A DNA stretch of 64,000 bases from Diphasiastrum complanatum (GCA_029204225.1 CM055096.1:47069079-47133078); one strand, 5' to 3'; positions 1-12,029 are shown, counted from the first letter of the stretch. Program-made: numbers and translations. The notes: a model not told the origin generated them from the sequence alone.

Positions 1-884
1 CTACGTGAATTGTTTTCTCGCAGCCAAACTATATAGATTGCTAAATGATATTGTTAGTGACCAGGTTTCTAAGTTCACTGGCAAGTTTTGGCAAGCAGTC
101 TTTACTAGAAACAATTATTAGTTCAGTCTTCAGATCACCCAAAATCCCATGGACAGCCGGAATGTGTCAAACAGTCTATGGAAGACATGCTTTGTGCATA
201 TGTTTCCAAACGACAATAAGATTGGGAAAAGTACCTGGGAGTTTGCGTACAATAGAGCGAAGCATTCTGCCATTTTATTTAGTCCATTTATTTTTTTAAT
301 TTCTTTCATCCTTGTGCACCGATTTCCGTTGGACTTAAAGGTGTCAAGGTACAAGTTGCATCAGATTTTTTGTTGGATGCGCAAGAAATGTTGTAGGCGA
401 CCAAGGAAAGCATTGGATCGGCTCAAGATCGAGCTCAATTTTAAATAATTTGAAATTGGAGATTGAGTGTATCTTAGAATTCCAAAAGGTTCTAAGGTGC
501 TTTGAATGGGGACATACCCTAAGCTCTCTCCTTGATACATTGACCCTTATAAGATTGAAAAGAAACTCAATCGGTCCGCCTATCAACCAAACCTTCCTCT
601 AGGAACTACATTGCACCCCCTATTCCATGTAAGTTGGAATGATTGGTGGAAAGGATAATCTCGTTCCAGCATGTGAGCTACCAATTTGTTTGCCTTTGTA
701 CCTCCTAAACTAGAAAAGGTCGTAGATACACAACATCATCAGTTAAGAAACCATAGGGTTTTTAAATATTTGGTTCATTGGAAGGGTAAGTTAGATGATG
801 CAGACACTTGGGAGAAAGAGGTGGACTTGAGATTGAGATTCCTTGGTTTTTTCACATAGAAGGAAGTTTTTATGGGGGAGGGAA
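1..884 (+). pseudogene. Ty3/gypsy chromovirus pol 3' end (integrase core remnant plus chromodomain)
   Basis: Read across frames, the first 300 bases give a decayed gypsy integrase: a stretch like LLNDIVSDQVSKFTGKFW (the second catalytic Asp lies in the VSD motif) and, after frameshifts and a stop, WEFAYNRAKHSAILFSPF, matching the usual AEFAYN...SPF end of the core. At about 750-835 the frame reads YLVHWKGKLDDADTWEKEVDL, a typical chromodomain as found at the C-terminus of plant chromovirus integrases. A purine tract at 875-883 then leads into an LTR-like TGCTATGCACC start, which is the expected order pol - polypurine tract - 3' LTR. Frames are broken, so it is inactive. The 5' part of the element lies outside the window. 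Assignment to chromoviruses is family knowledge; the decay is seen directly. Confidence 0.75.
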
Positions 885-1200
885 TGCTATGCACCATCAC
901 GGTAGTGATGGCCTCGCAAGGGGCAAAACGTAGGTCTGGGGGTATTGACATGTTTGGGTGCCACGTGTCATTAGCCTAGGATGACATGTGTCACTGATCA
1001 AATCGTGCTTGATGAGGGGCCAACTTGTAGTTGCCTATATAGGGGTGGGAGAGCCTTTTTACAATTCACTCAGTCTACTCGAGAGGAGGTGGATGGAAAG
1101 TAGGTGTAGAGCCAGGTGTAACTTCCAGGCTAGGAGATGTCTGCTAGGGAGAGCCAAGAGCAATGCCACTGCTATGGGACATTAGTTATCGTTATAGGCC
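885..1200 (+). mobile_element. Start of 3' LTR of the gypsy chromovirus (right end unresolved)
   Basis: The LTR begins with TG just after a purine-rich tract and contains a TATA-like CTATATAGG at 1035-1043, suitable for an LTR promoter. I could not find a second copy in the window, so the right boundary is not determined; it may extend beyond the end given here. Confidence 0.4.
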
Positions 1201-2583
1201 TTACATGCCTAACTAGTCATGATGGTGTTGGTAACTCCAATGCATGGGGGTGAGTCAGCATTGACTCTATGGATGGGTGGTGACAATGCATTCATCACGT
1301 TTATTGGGTGTGCAGTTGGCCTTGTAGCTATCGGTGGATCTTGGGAGTTGTAACAAGTTGCTAAGCTTCAGGTTGGAGTTCGTGTAATGTCTATCACAAA
1401 GAGATCCTTGAGTGTCCGTTGATGTTCCGATAAATATACCAATGAAGCCAAAGCATTTGTTGCGACCATTGATTCTTAGTCTTCGTCTTAGTGTGAGACA
1501 TAATTACTCAGCTTTTTGTTTTTCATGCATGCTTGTATTACCGCCCACATTACGGGAAATTTTTTTAATTGGTAGGGGTGTTATTGACATACTTGACAAT
1601 TTTAGTAGCTACAATAGTGATTTTATTTCACAATATGGTGCCTCTGGAGCTGATCACTATTTTCATGGCCCATTCATTAGTTTTTAATAATGGGCCTGTG
1701 GAGAAGACTGTAGGAACTCACAGACGGGCTGTAGTGACTCCCGGGTTGCTTATCATTGTGCCTGGCCTGACCTAACCCTAATATTTAGGGTATAGTAGGA
1801 GTTACATTGTTCATCTGGTAGCTTACGGCATTCTTCATAAGTAGCTTATGATTTTGGTTCTTCCTCTTAGAGGATTGGCTATTAATGTTAGGTGATCTTC
1901 ATCTAATATTCTTTGTAGGAGACTTCCATTGATTGATTTATCTATTCATGTTTCTTGTACTTCATTTAATGCCAAATTCGTTGATTGTTAAATTGTGATT
2001 AAAACGTTTTTAGGTAGAGTTTCTGATATGCCAAAAGATTTCTTCTAAGGTGGGCTCTGGAAGATTTCCAAGATTTTTGAAAATATCCTGATTTATAGCC
2101 ATCTAATGTGAGCGTACTATGATTGCGTAGTTATGTGATTCAAGCCACATAACGTAGTTCCAAATGGAAGGGGTCTGAGGTCCCTTTGGTGAGCTCACCC
2201 ACTGCAATGGGCCAAATACAACTCTAGCGCTAAATGATTAGAACTGGAAAGTTAAAAAACAAAACTGAATTTTGGCTGGGAGCAGAACAAATATTGGAAA
2301 CTTTATTGATCCTAGTAGAGATTCTTTGCAGATTGTAATTATGTTATTAATTTAAGAACAAGCTTTGAAGATTGTTGACCTTAAAAGGGAATTTACCCTG
2401 TGTAAGCTCATTGGATTGAAATAATCCTGCATCAGTTCTGAATAGAAATTGTTTTTGGCTTATCTAGTCTACATATCTTGAATCACTCAATTGTACTTTC
2501 ATTGTGTTGAATATTGAAATTCCCACTGGACGTTAACGTGTCCTTAGTTTGAGATCTCCTCATATTTAAAATGATTTTTGCAG
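1201..2583. other. No gene recognised; upstream/intron region of the ZNF511-like gene
   Basis: Short open frames at 1412-1775 have no recognisable motif. The 3' part (up to the acceptor TTTTTGCAG at 2575-2583) must be intron of the downstream zinc-finger gene. I searched for its N-terminal exon here and did not find one; it may lie further upstream, outside the window. Confidence 0.4.
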
Positions 2584-3418
2584 GCAAATTTCTTGCCCAA
2601 TTGTTGGCTGTGGCGCCAGATTGAGTGGTCTGAATGATTTGGAGTCCCATTATTTTGTTAGACACACGGCGACATGCTCTGTTTGTTGCAGGGTGTTTCC
2701 AACCAGACGACTTCTAAGTTTGCACATTGCAGAAACTCACGATTCCTTCTTCCAAGCCAAAGTGGCTCGAAATTACCCCATGGTCAGCATTATGAACCCT
2801 ATAATTTTTTTTGCTTCTTGCAGCTGGATTTGTCATTTTAGTGAAAATTGTTGAACTTTTGAATGGCTCATGTGTTTTTCTTGATCTAAATTTTCTGATT
2901 GGATAGTTGGTTTCCTTGTCTGCTGATGCAACCTGTAGTATGAGTGCTTGGTCGAGGGTTGCTCGGGGAGATTTCAATCTGACATTGCAAGGCTGCAACA
3001 TCTTGTAGATAAGCATAAATTCCCCAAAACTTTTTCCTTTCACAAAAAGAAGCATCCATCACAAAAACGACGACAGAAAATTCATTCTAAACTATCGCAA
3101 TCACCACGTCAGCATCAAAGAAGCGCCAAGGACCATAAGTCAAAGAATGCAAAGCCTCTCCATTCCTCTGGCAGCTGTGAAGAATTTCATGAAGACAATG
3201 TCAAGTTTGATGAAACTTCGGAAACTTGTGAGGCAGGAGAGAAAGCTACGAATATGGAGATAGAAGTCAAAGCTTTGACTTCTGCAATATCCAGACTCCA
3301 TACTGTGTCAGATTCTGAAAGCAGTGTACCTTCTGTGGTCACATTTGGACGTAGGCACACACGTGGTTTGACCTCTGTGCCAGCTACATCTCGGAATAAA
3401 TCAAAACATGACAAGTAG
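2584..3418 (+). CDS. ZNF511-like C2H2 zinc-finger protein, last two exons (5' end not seen)
   Basis: Two exons are visible. Exon A spans 2584-2782, after a TTTTTGCAG acceptor and before a GTCAGC donor. Exon B spans 2939-3418, after CCTGTAG, and ends in TAG. The joint is phase 0 and restores the conserved NYPM-YECLVEGC. Three C2H2 fingers follow one another: CPIVGC...HYFVRH (CX4C-X12-HX4H), CSVC...HIAETH (CX2C-X12-HX4H) and CLVEGC...HLVDKH (CX4C-X12-HX4H). The linker HDSFFQAKVARNYPMYECLVEGC is diagnostic for the ZNF511 family, conserved in plants and animals. The tail is basic and Lys/Ser-rich (HKKKHPSQKRRQK), probably for nuclear localisation. The first codon of exon A is split (phase 1), so at least one upstream exon is missing. 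Molecular function is poorly defined in plants; nucleic-acid binding is inferred from the fingers. No frameshift is visible. Confidence 0.88.
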
Positions 3419-4400
3419 TTTTGTGTCAAGCAGCCATGCAAGTGGGAAAAGAGATTTTAAAAATCTTCAAGCTGTTGTAACCCTTAAAATTGGGAATAGA
3501 GCCACTGCATGTTCAACGCTCATGTGCTTCTGGAGTGTGACAGGTCTAAGGATCTATAAAGTGGGTGATTCTAAAACTTCTTACATCATAGGTTATTATG
3601 ACTTAAAGAGGCCCAAGAGACATCACTGGGTGGTTGGAAAAGGTGCACATACATATGACTACCAGCTTTGACCTCATTCTCCAGGTGATTTTGTTGAAGC
3701 TATCTTTCTGAAATGTCCCTTGGCTTCTGATCCCATCAATCACGTGCATGTTGTACCAGCTCTTTGCAGTTTGAGTAATGGCTATGGTTGGATCAAGGTT
3801 AACATCCATAGGAGGCAGTCAGAGGTTTGTGGCTTGTACATGATCCATGGGCATGCTTAAAAAGCTTATACTCATGTGCTATGCAATATGTAATTTTGTA
3901 CGAAACCTGTGTTCTCTTATTACTCTCAGTGATAAAGATACACAGGCTTTGAATTTTGCCTCGGTGAGTTTTTGGAACAAGCTGGGACATGATGAAGAGC
4001 TTTGTCAAGCAGCTACGCCAAATGCCTAACAGCCTATAATTTACAAGGTCTTGTAACTCTTTGGATTGGTAATCAATCCAGGTTCAACAATGATGTGTTT
4101 GTTGCGTGATTGTTTCTTTTGAGGTCTGAAAAATTTCTAGGTGTATGGATATGAAGCTTTTCACTCTCTACATCATTGTTTTGATGACATGCAAAATTGA
4201 GGTAGACATCACTGTTTGGATGGAAAGAACGATGCATGTTACAATAGTAACCAGCATTTGATTGGTTTTCTACTCAAAATTTCTACCGTATCGATTCCAT
4301 CAATCGTGTGCCTGTAATCAGTTTTTGGAAGTTAGCCTACAGAATTGGGGCTAGGGCCACATTTGACGCTAGTGGTGAAATCAATACGATACAGCGAAGT
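3419..4400. other. 3' flank of the ZNF511-like gene, no further gene seen
   Basis: The sequence is AT-rich and contains only short frames without recognisable motifs. The first few hundred bases are probably the 3' untranslated region. No polyadenylation site can be fixed with confidence. Confidence 0.4.
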
Positions 4401-4409
4401 CTTTGTGCC

Positions 4410-4697
4410 TTAATGAAAATGATCTAGACTTCTGATTCTAAAGACAACTATATGAAGAGATTGTGTACACACAGATTGCAATATATCCATACCACAAGTT
4501 ATTACGTAATGTTGATGTGTCAATATTCTAGGTTCTTTGTCTAATCTTCCTCTTCCACCCAACTTGCAAGCGTCGACAACATCCCATAAATCTTTCTTCA
4601 ACAATAAATCTTTCTTCAACAATACCGTCGCCTTTGAATTGCTCAATGAGACAAATTCCAAAGACAATTGCTCCATGTGTCTAGAAAAGAAAATCAA
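4410..4697 (-). pseudogene. Copia gag N-terminal remnant
   Basis: The minus-strand frame reads ...KKDLLLKKDLWDVVDACK. This resembles the KDLWDIV(D/T)G motif near the N-terminus of copia gag (UBN2 region). It lies directly downstream, on the minus strand, of the primer binding site at 4725-4736 and the LTR beyond it, which is where gag should begin. An 18-bp unit is tandemly duplicated at 4588-4623, accounting for the repeated LLLKKD. The remainder of the element is missing. The call is weak on similarity and stronger on position. Confidence 0.45.
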
Positions 4698-4724
4698 CAG
4701 GAAATGTTATGACAATAAACACAA

Positions 4725-4736
4725 ACTCTGATACCA
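4725..4736 (-). other. Primer binding site (initiator tRNA-Met type) of a minus-strand copia element
   Basis: The reverse complement is TGGTATCAGAGT, the standard plant copia primer site complementary to the 3' end of initiator tRNA-Met. It sits one base from the LTR edge at 4738. Confidence 0.75.
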
Positions 4737-4737
4737 G

Positions 4738-5786
4738 TGCTGAAAAAATGGGTGCGAAAAAGCACGACAGTTCGGAGTGTCGAGAGACATTGTCAGACTA
4801 TCATATTCGATTAGCGTTGTGGAAATCTAATGAAATAAGAGCACCATGTTAAAAATCATTTGTCACAACAGAAACAATTGTGTATTTTTCACACGTGTGA
4901 GGACTTCTCAAACAATGCGAATGATTTCTTAAGATGTGTGTGATTTCACATAGATCAATCTATATTGAGATACAAGCATACTAGCTCAAAAAACTAAGGC
5001 AAGAGACACTCACATGCATCAAACATCAACCATTCATCACACATAATGAAAGGACACTTTCCATGAAAAAACTAAGTATAGATTTGGCTTGCTCTTGGGT
5101 AGAGATAGAATACAACAAAGAGCTCTCCGGTAGAGAGAAAATGTCATAAAAGAACTATTTGTTGGAGCTTGCTACATCAAGATCTTGCTACAAAAAACTA
5201 AGTATGGACTCTCTCTCACTCCCACTCATAGTAGCTCGAGATCCAAGAGTGGAAATGAAGCAAATTGATTGGACTCCTAAGATCACCACCTCTTATAATG
5301 ATTGGACCTCCTACATGCCACCTTTTACAATGATTGGACCATTTTGGTACACCTCACAATATGATTGGCCCAAATTGACAAATGAGATCCAGAGGTGCTA
5401 TGTCACTAATCCTCTAGCATCAAGCCAAGTGTCACTAGACTACACTACCACGAGCTAATCCACTTCCAAAATGGGCCTAATCACTTATATACAATTGTAC
5501 AATGAGTGGTTTTGAAAGATCCCAAACCTCAAAGAAATAGCTTTAACAGTTTCACAACAATCGATTAATTCATGAGTCAGTAGGTGTCTTAGGCAACCGT
5601 AGTTACATGATTCAAAGGTGCCAAGGATAGCCGTGATTCTACACTTTGACTCAGTCGATAAGACATACAAGGAGAATAATGAGCATTCGATTCACAAACA
5701 AAAAGTAGAAAAAGCAGTAATCATTCACACATCATACACCCATTTGAAGAACAGAATGGAGTTTGACTGGAATTAAAATTCCAACA
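4738..5786 (-). mobile_element. Copia LTR (minus strand, about 1049 bp)
   Basis: On the minus strand the unit starts TGTTGGAATTTTAATTCC at 5786 and ends ...CAGCA at 4738, next to the primer site, so it has TG...CA ends. A second copy of much of it lies at about 46521-47150 in the same orientation; both share the blocks with TTCATCACACATAATGAAAG and GATTGGACCTCCTACATGCC. It contains a CACACGTGTG palindrome at about 4894. No coding sequence. Confidence 0.65.
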
Positions 5787-6438
5787 CTTATCAACACAAA
5801 GCTACTTTGGAGACATGTTCATCTACAATTATTCCAAAAATTTGTTTTTAATGAAGATGTAACTTGTTTTGACAGGTTTTAACAAGACTAGTTTACAGTC
5901 ATTTTTTGCACTTACTATTGAAGCTCTATTTCGAACTTCAACCACTATTGCAGCTATAGTGCTTTGTAGTAACATCCTCCATGATAGGTTTAGCACTTGA
6001 GCATTCAACAAAAGCATTTCATTCCCTCTTCAACAACACAGGTGTTTTTTTTTTCCTCATCAACAACACAAGAGGTTTCATTCCTTATTATAAACAAAAA
6101 AGAGGAGGTTACATTTCTAAATTCTAAGGAGTTGTCAACATTGCTGTCATAAAAAATTCATGATACTATTTTTCATATTCATAAAAAAGACTACAAGTTT
6201 GTTTTGGTCTATTCTTCAAGCAGTAGAGAAATGGTGATCTACCAAGGGGTTACTGATCCATCAAGGAACTAATAAACCGTTGGTGGATCACTTGGGGTAT
6301 AGTAGCCTTGATAAACCTCGCCATTATGAACTTAATAAGATGGCATGGCATTTACCTTAAAATTCCTTATATAAGTAAGAAAGGAATAACTTAAGCAATG
6401 ATTTAAAAACCATGTGAAAGTAGGATAAGTCCATATGG
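5787..6438. other. No feature recognised
   Basis: AT-rich sequence between two LTRs. No open frame of note and no repeat that I could match elsewhere in the window. Confidence 0.4.
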
Positions 6439-7607
6439 TGTTGGCTGGTTCTGACAAATCCCTAGGATACTGGGCCGAAGCTTATTTCAAAAACACCTCT
6501 CACCTTAGACCGAGGAGGTCTCTGAGGAAGAAGAGAAGGACGAGAATGAGAGCCGATGAATGCTAGCTAGAATGACAGTTAGAAATCATGTGAGCCTCAT
6601 AGTGAATCCCAAGTGATGGAATGACCATGTAGGAGCTAGTACTTGTAGGCATTTGTAATAAATGCAAGTAGACCCCTCTTCAAAAAAGTAGAGTGAGCCA
6701 CCTTTTGATGGTGACCTCTAGTGGAGACGCTAAATCTACCTGTAATTTAGGAAATTGTGGAATTGCCACTTGGTCTCCACATAGGCAACCCTCTTGCTTA
6801 TTTAAAAGCTCCCTTCTTCTATGAGGGAGCTTTACATGTATTGTCTTTACTCTTGCTATGAAATAGAAGATCCTCCACAAGTTTTGGCAATCTTGAGCTC
6901 CTTGATCATTCTAGTTTTCTTGAGTGATGCTTTTATGATCATGCCCTTCCATCCCTTTGTGTGTGGCTGTGGAATTAACTTAGTTTCTTGTTTTCTTCAA
7001 TTATGCATTGTGGATTAGAGTGGATTAGCTTTCTTGTTTGTGGATTAGTGTAGAATCAAGCATTCAAGTAAACTAAATAGGCTAAAATAGTGGTTTAGAT
7101 CTTGCATATCCATTTACATTTCAGTTCTTGATGTTCTTGGGAAGTCCATGAATCATGAGTGTTGTTTCTTGATTCTTGCACTTGTTATGCTTGCTAATTA
7201 GCTTCCTGTTTCTTGTTCTTGAGTTCTGTTTTGATGCTTGTAGAGTAATTTTAGTTCACAAGGATCTGTTTCGTTTGATTTCTATAGCATTTAGAAGTAG
7301 AAAATTGTGGGTGTTCATCCGAGTTGCATTCTGATCCATTGATGAACATCATGACTCACATGTCTTCAAGCAATGTGAGTACGTTTTCAAGAGTGAACGT
7401 TATCTAAGCATCCTCTGACAGGTAGGATAAAATACTGTACTACAACACCTGATCTTGCTGCCTGGCTTAACGTTAAACCAAGACTTTGATTGCCAAGAAA
7501 GACATGTAGAGTTTGGTAACAAATAGTAAGAAAACCAAAAAACAAGAAACGGTGCCCAACTATAATAGATATGAAGAATCAACATGCTGATAGGGAATCA
7601 GTGAACA
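6439..7607 (+). mobile_element. 5' LTR of a Ty3/gypsy element (family here called R2), 1169 bp
   Basis: It starts TGTTGGCTGGTTCTGAC and ends AACA directly before a TTTGGCACCATTGCC primer site. A sister LTR at 56964-58124 (1161 bp) has the same two ends and the same following primer site, and partial minus-strand copies lie at about 20440-21204, 55507-55985 and 58525-58761. The comparison of copies fixes the boundaries. It includes a TATA-like GCTTATTTAAAAG at about 6797. It is the 5' LTR of the element whose gag begins near 8549. Confidence 0.8.
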
Positions 7608-7609
7608 TT

Positions 7610-7622
7610 TGGCACCATTGCC
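7610..7622 (+). other. Gypsy primer binding site (TGGCACCATTGCC)
   Basis: This resembles the TGGCGCCGTTGCC primer site seen in plant Tat/Athila-like gypsy elements. The equivalent site at 58127-58140 reads TGGCGCCCATTGCC. It marks the junction between LTR and internal region. Confidence 0.65.
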
Positions 7623-7869
7623 ACTTGGAACACATAAACAAAACGCTTGAAAATACATCCTTTGTATGCGACAATCACAAACACTCAGATCCCTGCAACC
7701 ACTTTCCAAATCTGTCCATGGATCTGAAGAGTTTCAAATGTTTCTAGTTTTGATCTGCACGTCCGCTCCATCCATCCACACCACTATGCTCCTTTCTTTT
7801 CATCCCTCTCACGCACTGCCATACCTTTCTTTTCATGCCCACACCCTTTCTTGAAGTTTCACGCTCTGG

Positions 7870-8460
7870 CTTCTACTGAGTCTGTCACTTCAGCTTCGAT
7901 CGAGTTTGTCACTTCGACTGAGTCATTGCCTTTGTTTTTTACTGAGTCACTGTCTTCATCCCTGACTTCACCCTCGACCGAGTCCCTGACTTAGTCCTCG
8001 TCCGAGTCCTGAACTTGAATCTCGACAGAGTCCCTGACTTTGTTCTCGACCGAGCCCTAAACTTCATCGCTGGACCGACTCCTTAGATTGATCACTGCCG
8101 GAGTTGAGCACCAACAGATTTAACCTCGACCGAGTCCTGGTATTGTATCTCGACCGACACATTCATCTCAACTGGACCGGATCTTGGTATTTCATTTCCG
8201 CCGGGTCCTTGACTTGAATCTGGACCAAGTCCTTGCTTAGCATCTCGACCGAGTCTTGACATTACATCTTGCCGCTCCATCTCGATCGGGGGACCAAGTG
8301 CTGGCATATCATCTCGACTGACTCTTGACTCTCGACCGAGACTTCCACTTCAGTCTCGACCGAGTCGAGTCCTGAATCTTGATCGAGCCTTTTGCATACA
8401 ATCTCGACCGAGTCTTTTGACTTGATTCTCGACTGAGCCGATTTCTGAATCTCGACATAA
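7870..8460 (+). repeat. Degenerate minisatellite in the gypsy leader (CTCGACCGAGTC-type units)
   Basis: Units of roughly 20-40 bases built on (T)CTCGACCGAGTC followed by a CTGACTT-like spacer recur more than 15 times between the primer site and gag. The core CTCGACCGAG/CTCGGTCGAG is nearly self-complementary, so the leader RNA could fold into a row of small hairpins. The tract ends about 90 bases before the gag start. Confidence 0.7.
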
Positions 8461-8548
8461 TTTGAATACTGTGTCATTTGTTTGAATACTACACTCACAA
8501 CTCGGAGATCTGTGACTGAACACAGAAACAATACAGTCCTTAAAAAAG

Positions 8549-9205
8549 ATGGATCGACATTACGATCCCAATTTGATAGAAGACTATTTACCCGAGATGG
8601 TGTCACCTACTACTGAGCAAGTCAGACATAATCGGTTCTCTCGAATGAAATCACAAGTACATGAACGTTCCACAAATCCATTCGAGAGATGGGAACCCAC
8701 TAGAGCAGAGTCCTCACATAACCAAGCACATTTTCATGCTGCTGAGTCATCACACGCAAGAGCAAATATTAATGGGGCATTTGCAAACCAAGGACCTTGT
8801 AATGAAAAATGAACACGAAAGCTAGATCTACCTAAATACAACGGTAATCCGGACCCTCAAAGATTTTTACAAGCCTTTGAGAATGCATGCAATGTTTATG
8901 GTGAAACATCTAACGATGCAATGGTCCAACTTTTCTCAATGACCTTGATCGAAAAGGCACGTGAATGATTTTTCAACCTATATCGTGAAGATAAGCTTGA
9001 TTGGTCTTATCGAAAGAGTCCTTCATCAAACATTTCAACCATTTCGTTTGATTGAAAACCCCTTTGTCAAATTGAGTAATGTCAAGATGGCAAAAGACAA
9101 AAAAGTACGAGACTACATTGAACGCTTCAAACGTCTCAAGAGTCAAGTACAAGGGCAGCCTATTGAATGTGAGAAATTGGCAAAAATTCTAGCTTGGTAT
9201 TCCTA
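8549..9205 (+). pseudogene. Gypsy gag, N-terminal half, interrupted by a copia insertion
   Basis: The start is ATG at 8549 (MDRHYDPNLIEDYLPEMV). After a TGA at about 8810 the frame continues as RKLDLPKYNGNPDPQRFLQAFENACNVYGETSNDAMVQLFSMTLIEKAREWF, the conserved core of the retrotransposon gag family (PF03732 type). A frameshift near 8965 moves the rest to another frame: KVRDYIERFKRLKSQVQGQPIECEKLAKILAW. The reading stops at 9205 where copia LTR sequence begins. The zinc-knuckle half resumes around 13070-13550, beyond the insertion. It is non-functional through stop, frameshift and insertion. Confidence 0.78.
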
Positions 9206-9694
9206 TGTTAGAAGTTTGTGAGTTAATCTCACATGTGTGGAGGATGTTCCCACGTGTGGAGGATTGTAAAATAAATTAAAAATGTTTGTTATAGGAGTCT
9301 CATAAAGTTTCATACTCAAGCTTCTAGGTGTCATTAACAGATTGAGCCATTTTTGGCTTTAGAGGTCAATTAGTGAAGTACACTTGTTTTGTCATTATTA
9401 GGCCAAAAGCACAAGTGGAAAACTCAAGCTAAATAGGTTCTTGACAAGTGTCTTTAGTTAGTTTGATGTGTGACAAGTCAAAGTTCAAGAGGTCCAATAG
9501 AATTAAGAGGTGGAAGTACCATTGGTCCAATATGATTTGAGATATGCTTGAGAATGGTCCAATAGAATGGAGAGATGGATGGATCAATGGTCCAATAGGA
9601 CTAGGAGGTTGTAAATTGAGGTCCAATCATGTTTGAGCATTGTGTTAGCTCGTGGATCTATAGTATCATTGTACTTACATTTTGATGTTCCCAC

Positions 9695-11105
9695 ATGACA
9701 TTCCAAAAGGATTTTCTCTCAACTCTTGTACCTTTTGTAGGTTGTAAAAATTCTATTCTAACAGCAAGTGATCAAGAATGTCGAATAGATGGAGCGAAAA
9801 CTATTCCCTTAAGTCTTGGATCCTCTAAAAAATTAAATCTTGATAATGTATCTAGGAATTTGTTAAGTGTAGGATAATTGATAGATGATGACTTAGATGC
9901 CCATTTTAAGCAAGGTGTTTGCTCAATAATGATGAATGATACTTGCACTGTAAAGGGATTCAAGAAGGAAGGCTTTTTAAGATAGATGCTAATGTTTTTC
10001 TTGGAAGTGTGAACATGGTGAAGGAGGAGCTCAATCAAGTGGAGCTTTGGCATAAGAGGTTGGGCCATCCCAACTTCAAATCAATGGAGATGCTATGCAC
10101 CAAGGATCTTGCTATCGGCCTTCCAAAGACACTCTCAAAGTGTGGAAAAAGATGTGAAGCTTGTAGCCTCTCAAAGGCACACAAGCTACCTTTTGATATC
10201 TCTTCCACTAGATCTACAAAAGCATTAGATCTCATTCATAGTGATGTGCACTCTTTTTCTCAAGAATCTAATGGAGGTGCATCTATGTATGTATCTTTTA
10301 TTGATGATTACTCTAGATACACTTGGATTGAACTTTTGGATTCCAAAAGTAAAGTGTTTGAAGCTTTTGTTAAGTTCAAAACTCTAGTTGAAAATCAACT
10401 TGATGCTAGAATTAAAGTATCGAGGAGTGATAATGGTGGAGATTATATCTCCACCAAGATGATAAAGTTTTGTTAATCCAATGGCATTAAAAGAGAGCTT
10501 ACATGTACTTATAGTCCTTAACAAAATGGTATAGCCAAGATAATGAATAGAACACTTTGTGAGTGTGCAAAGGCTTTAAGGTTAGATGCATCTCTACCTA
10601 AGTCTTTTTGGGGAGAGGCTATTATTTGTGCAACTTATTTGTGTAATAGATTGCCATGTAAGCCCATTGGAGACATAACATCTTATGAGGCTCTATATTG
10701 TAAGAAGCCGAATCTTAAAGATCTACGAATTTTCGGATCTACTTGCTATGTTTTTCAAGCATTAGATACAAGAAAAATGATGATCCTACCTCTATAAAAG
10801 GGATCTTTGTTGGTTATGCTGAAAATAGCAAAGAATATAGAGTCTATAATCCAATCACTAAAAAGTTTTTAGTGAGTAGAGATGTTACTTTTGATGAAGG
10901 TAACTACTACAAGTTGAATGAAAAATTTTCTAATCCATATTATGTCAAGGATCTTGCAAGATTTGAGGAGGAGCCTACATGTGATCAAGATCTTGAGGAT
11001 CCATCTCAAGACCAGAGGACTCCAAGGAGGTCTACAAGAAGGAAGGCCGAGCCTTCAAGGCTCACCTATGCTGAAAAAGGTGAACAAAGGGAAGATATTC
11101 ATTGA
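9695..11105 (+). pseudogene. Copia A protease-integrase region
   Basis: The protease part (9695-9876) reads HMTFQKDFLS...NLLSVG after loss of the DSGA motif. The pre-integrase segment has LWHKRLGHPNFKSMEML and CEACSLSKAHKLPF, the zinc-binding HX...CX2C region. The core shows FIDDYSRYTW (first Asp) and SDNGGDYIS (second Asp). A stop at about 10474 follows. The third catalytic residue is changed: where QNGVAERKNRT is expected, the sequence reads QNGIAKIMNRT, so Glu is replaced by Lys. A frameshift lies near 10785 before SIKGIFVGYAENSKEYRVYNP. Catalytically dead by direct reading. Confidence 0.85.
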
Positions 11106-11132
11106 CTTACCTCTTACACTTTTCTAACTTCT

Positions 11133-11845
11133 ATGTTTGATGAGACAAGTTGCTTTGAAGAGGTTATGGAGTCACAAGAATGGAGGGATGCCATGCAAAA
11201 GGAGTATGATGCTCTTATGGAGAATCATACATGGAAGCTTGTGGATCTTTCTCATGGAAGAAAACCACTTGAGTGCAAATGGATCTATAGATTGAAGTAC
11301 AATCAAGATGGGAGCATCAACAAACACAAGGCAAGGCTAGTGGCAAAGGGGTTCTTGCAAACCAAGGGAGGAGATTTTGATGAAACTTTTGCTCTTGTTG
11401 CTAAGCTAGTTTCCATAAGGTTGATCATTTTTCTTGCAACTACTTTCAATTGGCCTCTATTTCAACTTGAGTGACTAATACATTTCTCAATGGATATTTG
11501 GAAGAGGAGATCTTCATGAGGCAACCCGAGTGGTTCATCAAAGAAGATCAAGAGGAAAAAGTGTGTTTGTTGCTAAGAAGCCTTTATGGGATTAAGCAAG
11601 CACCTAGATCTTGGTACTCTAGGTTGAATACTTTCTTGAACTCTATAAAATTTGTTCTAAGTGCTTATGATCCTTCTTTGTACTTAGGATTCAATGATGG
11701 TAAAATCGTCATTCTCATTTTGTATGTAGATGACATTATCCTTAGTGGAAATGATCATGATGGTATACAAGAAGTGAAAGTAGCATTGTTTAAAGAGTTT
11801 AAGATGGTGGATCTTGGTAATCTTCATTTCATATTACAAATATAA
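11133..11845 (+). pseudogene. Copia A reverse transcriptase
   Basis: It begins with WRDAMQKEYDALMENHTWKLV and continues KCKWIYRLKYNQDGSINKHKARLVAKGF (expected C-K-W motif), then FDETFALVAKLVSIRLI. A frame change at about 11471 leads into FLNGYLEEEIFMRQPEWF, SLYGIKQAPRSWY and the catalytic YVDD in ILYVDDIILSGND (about 11722). The YVDD box is intact but the frame shift and later stops break the polyprotein. Confidence 0.85.
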
Positions 11846-12029
11846 GTTTCAAGAGGCAAAGATTTGAGTTTTATTTGTCAATCCAAATATGCTTCTTCTA
11901 TTTTAGAAAAGTTTGAAATGAAAGATTGTAAAGGAGTAGAAACTCCTATAGAGCAAAATGTAAAAGTTTCTAATAGTGATGATGAAGCATCCTTTGAGGA
12001 CATCACACTATATAGAAGACTTGTAGGCT

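Noticed and set aside
8092-8606. Two minus-strand frames rich in Asp, Ser and Val
   Set aside because: Translations of the gypsy leader minisatellite in antisense.
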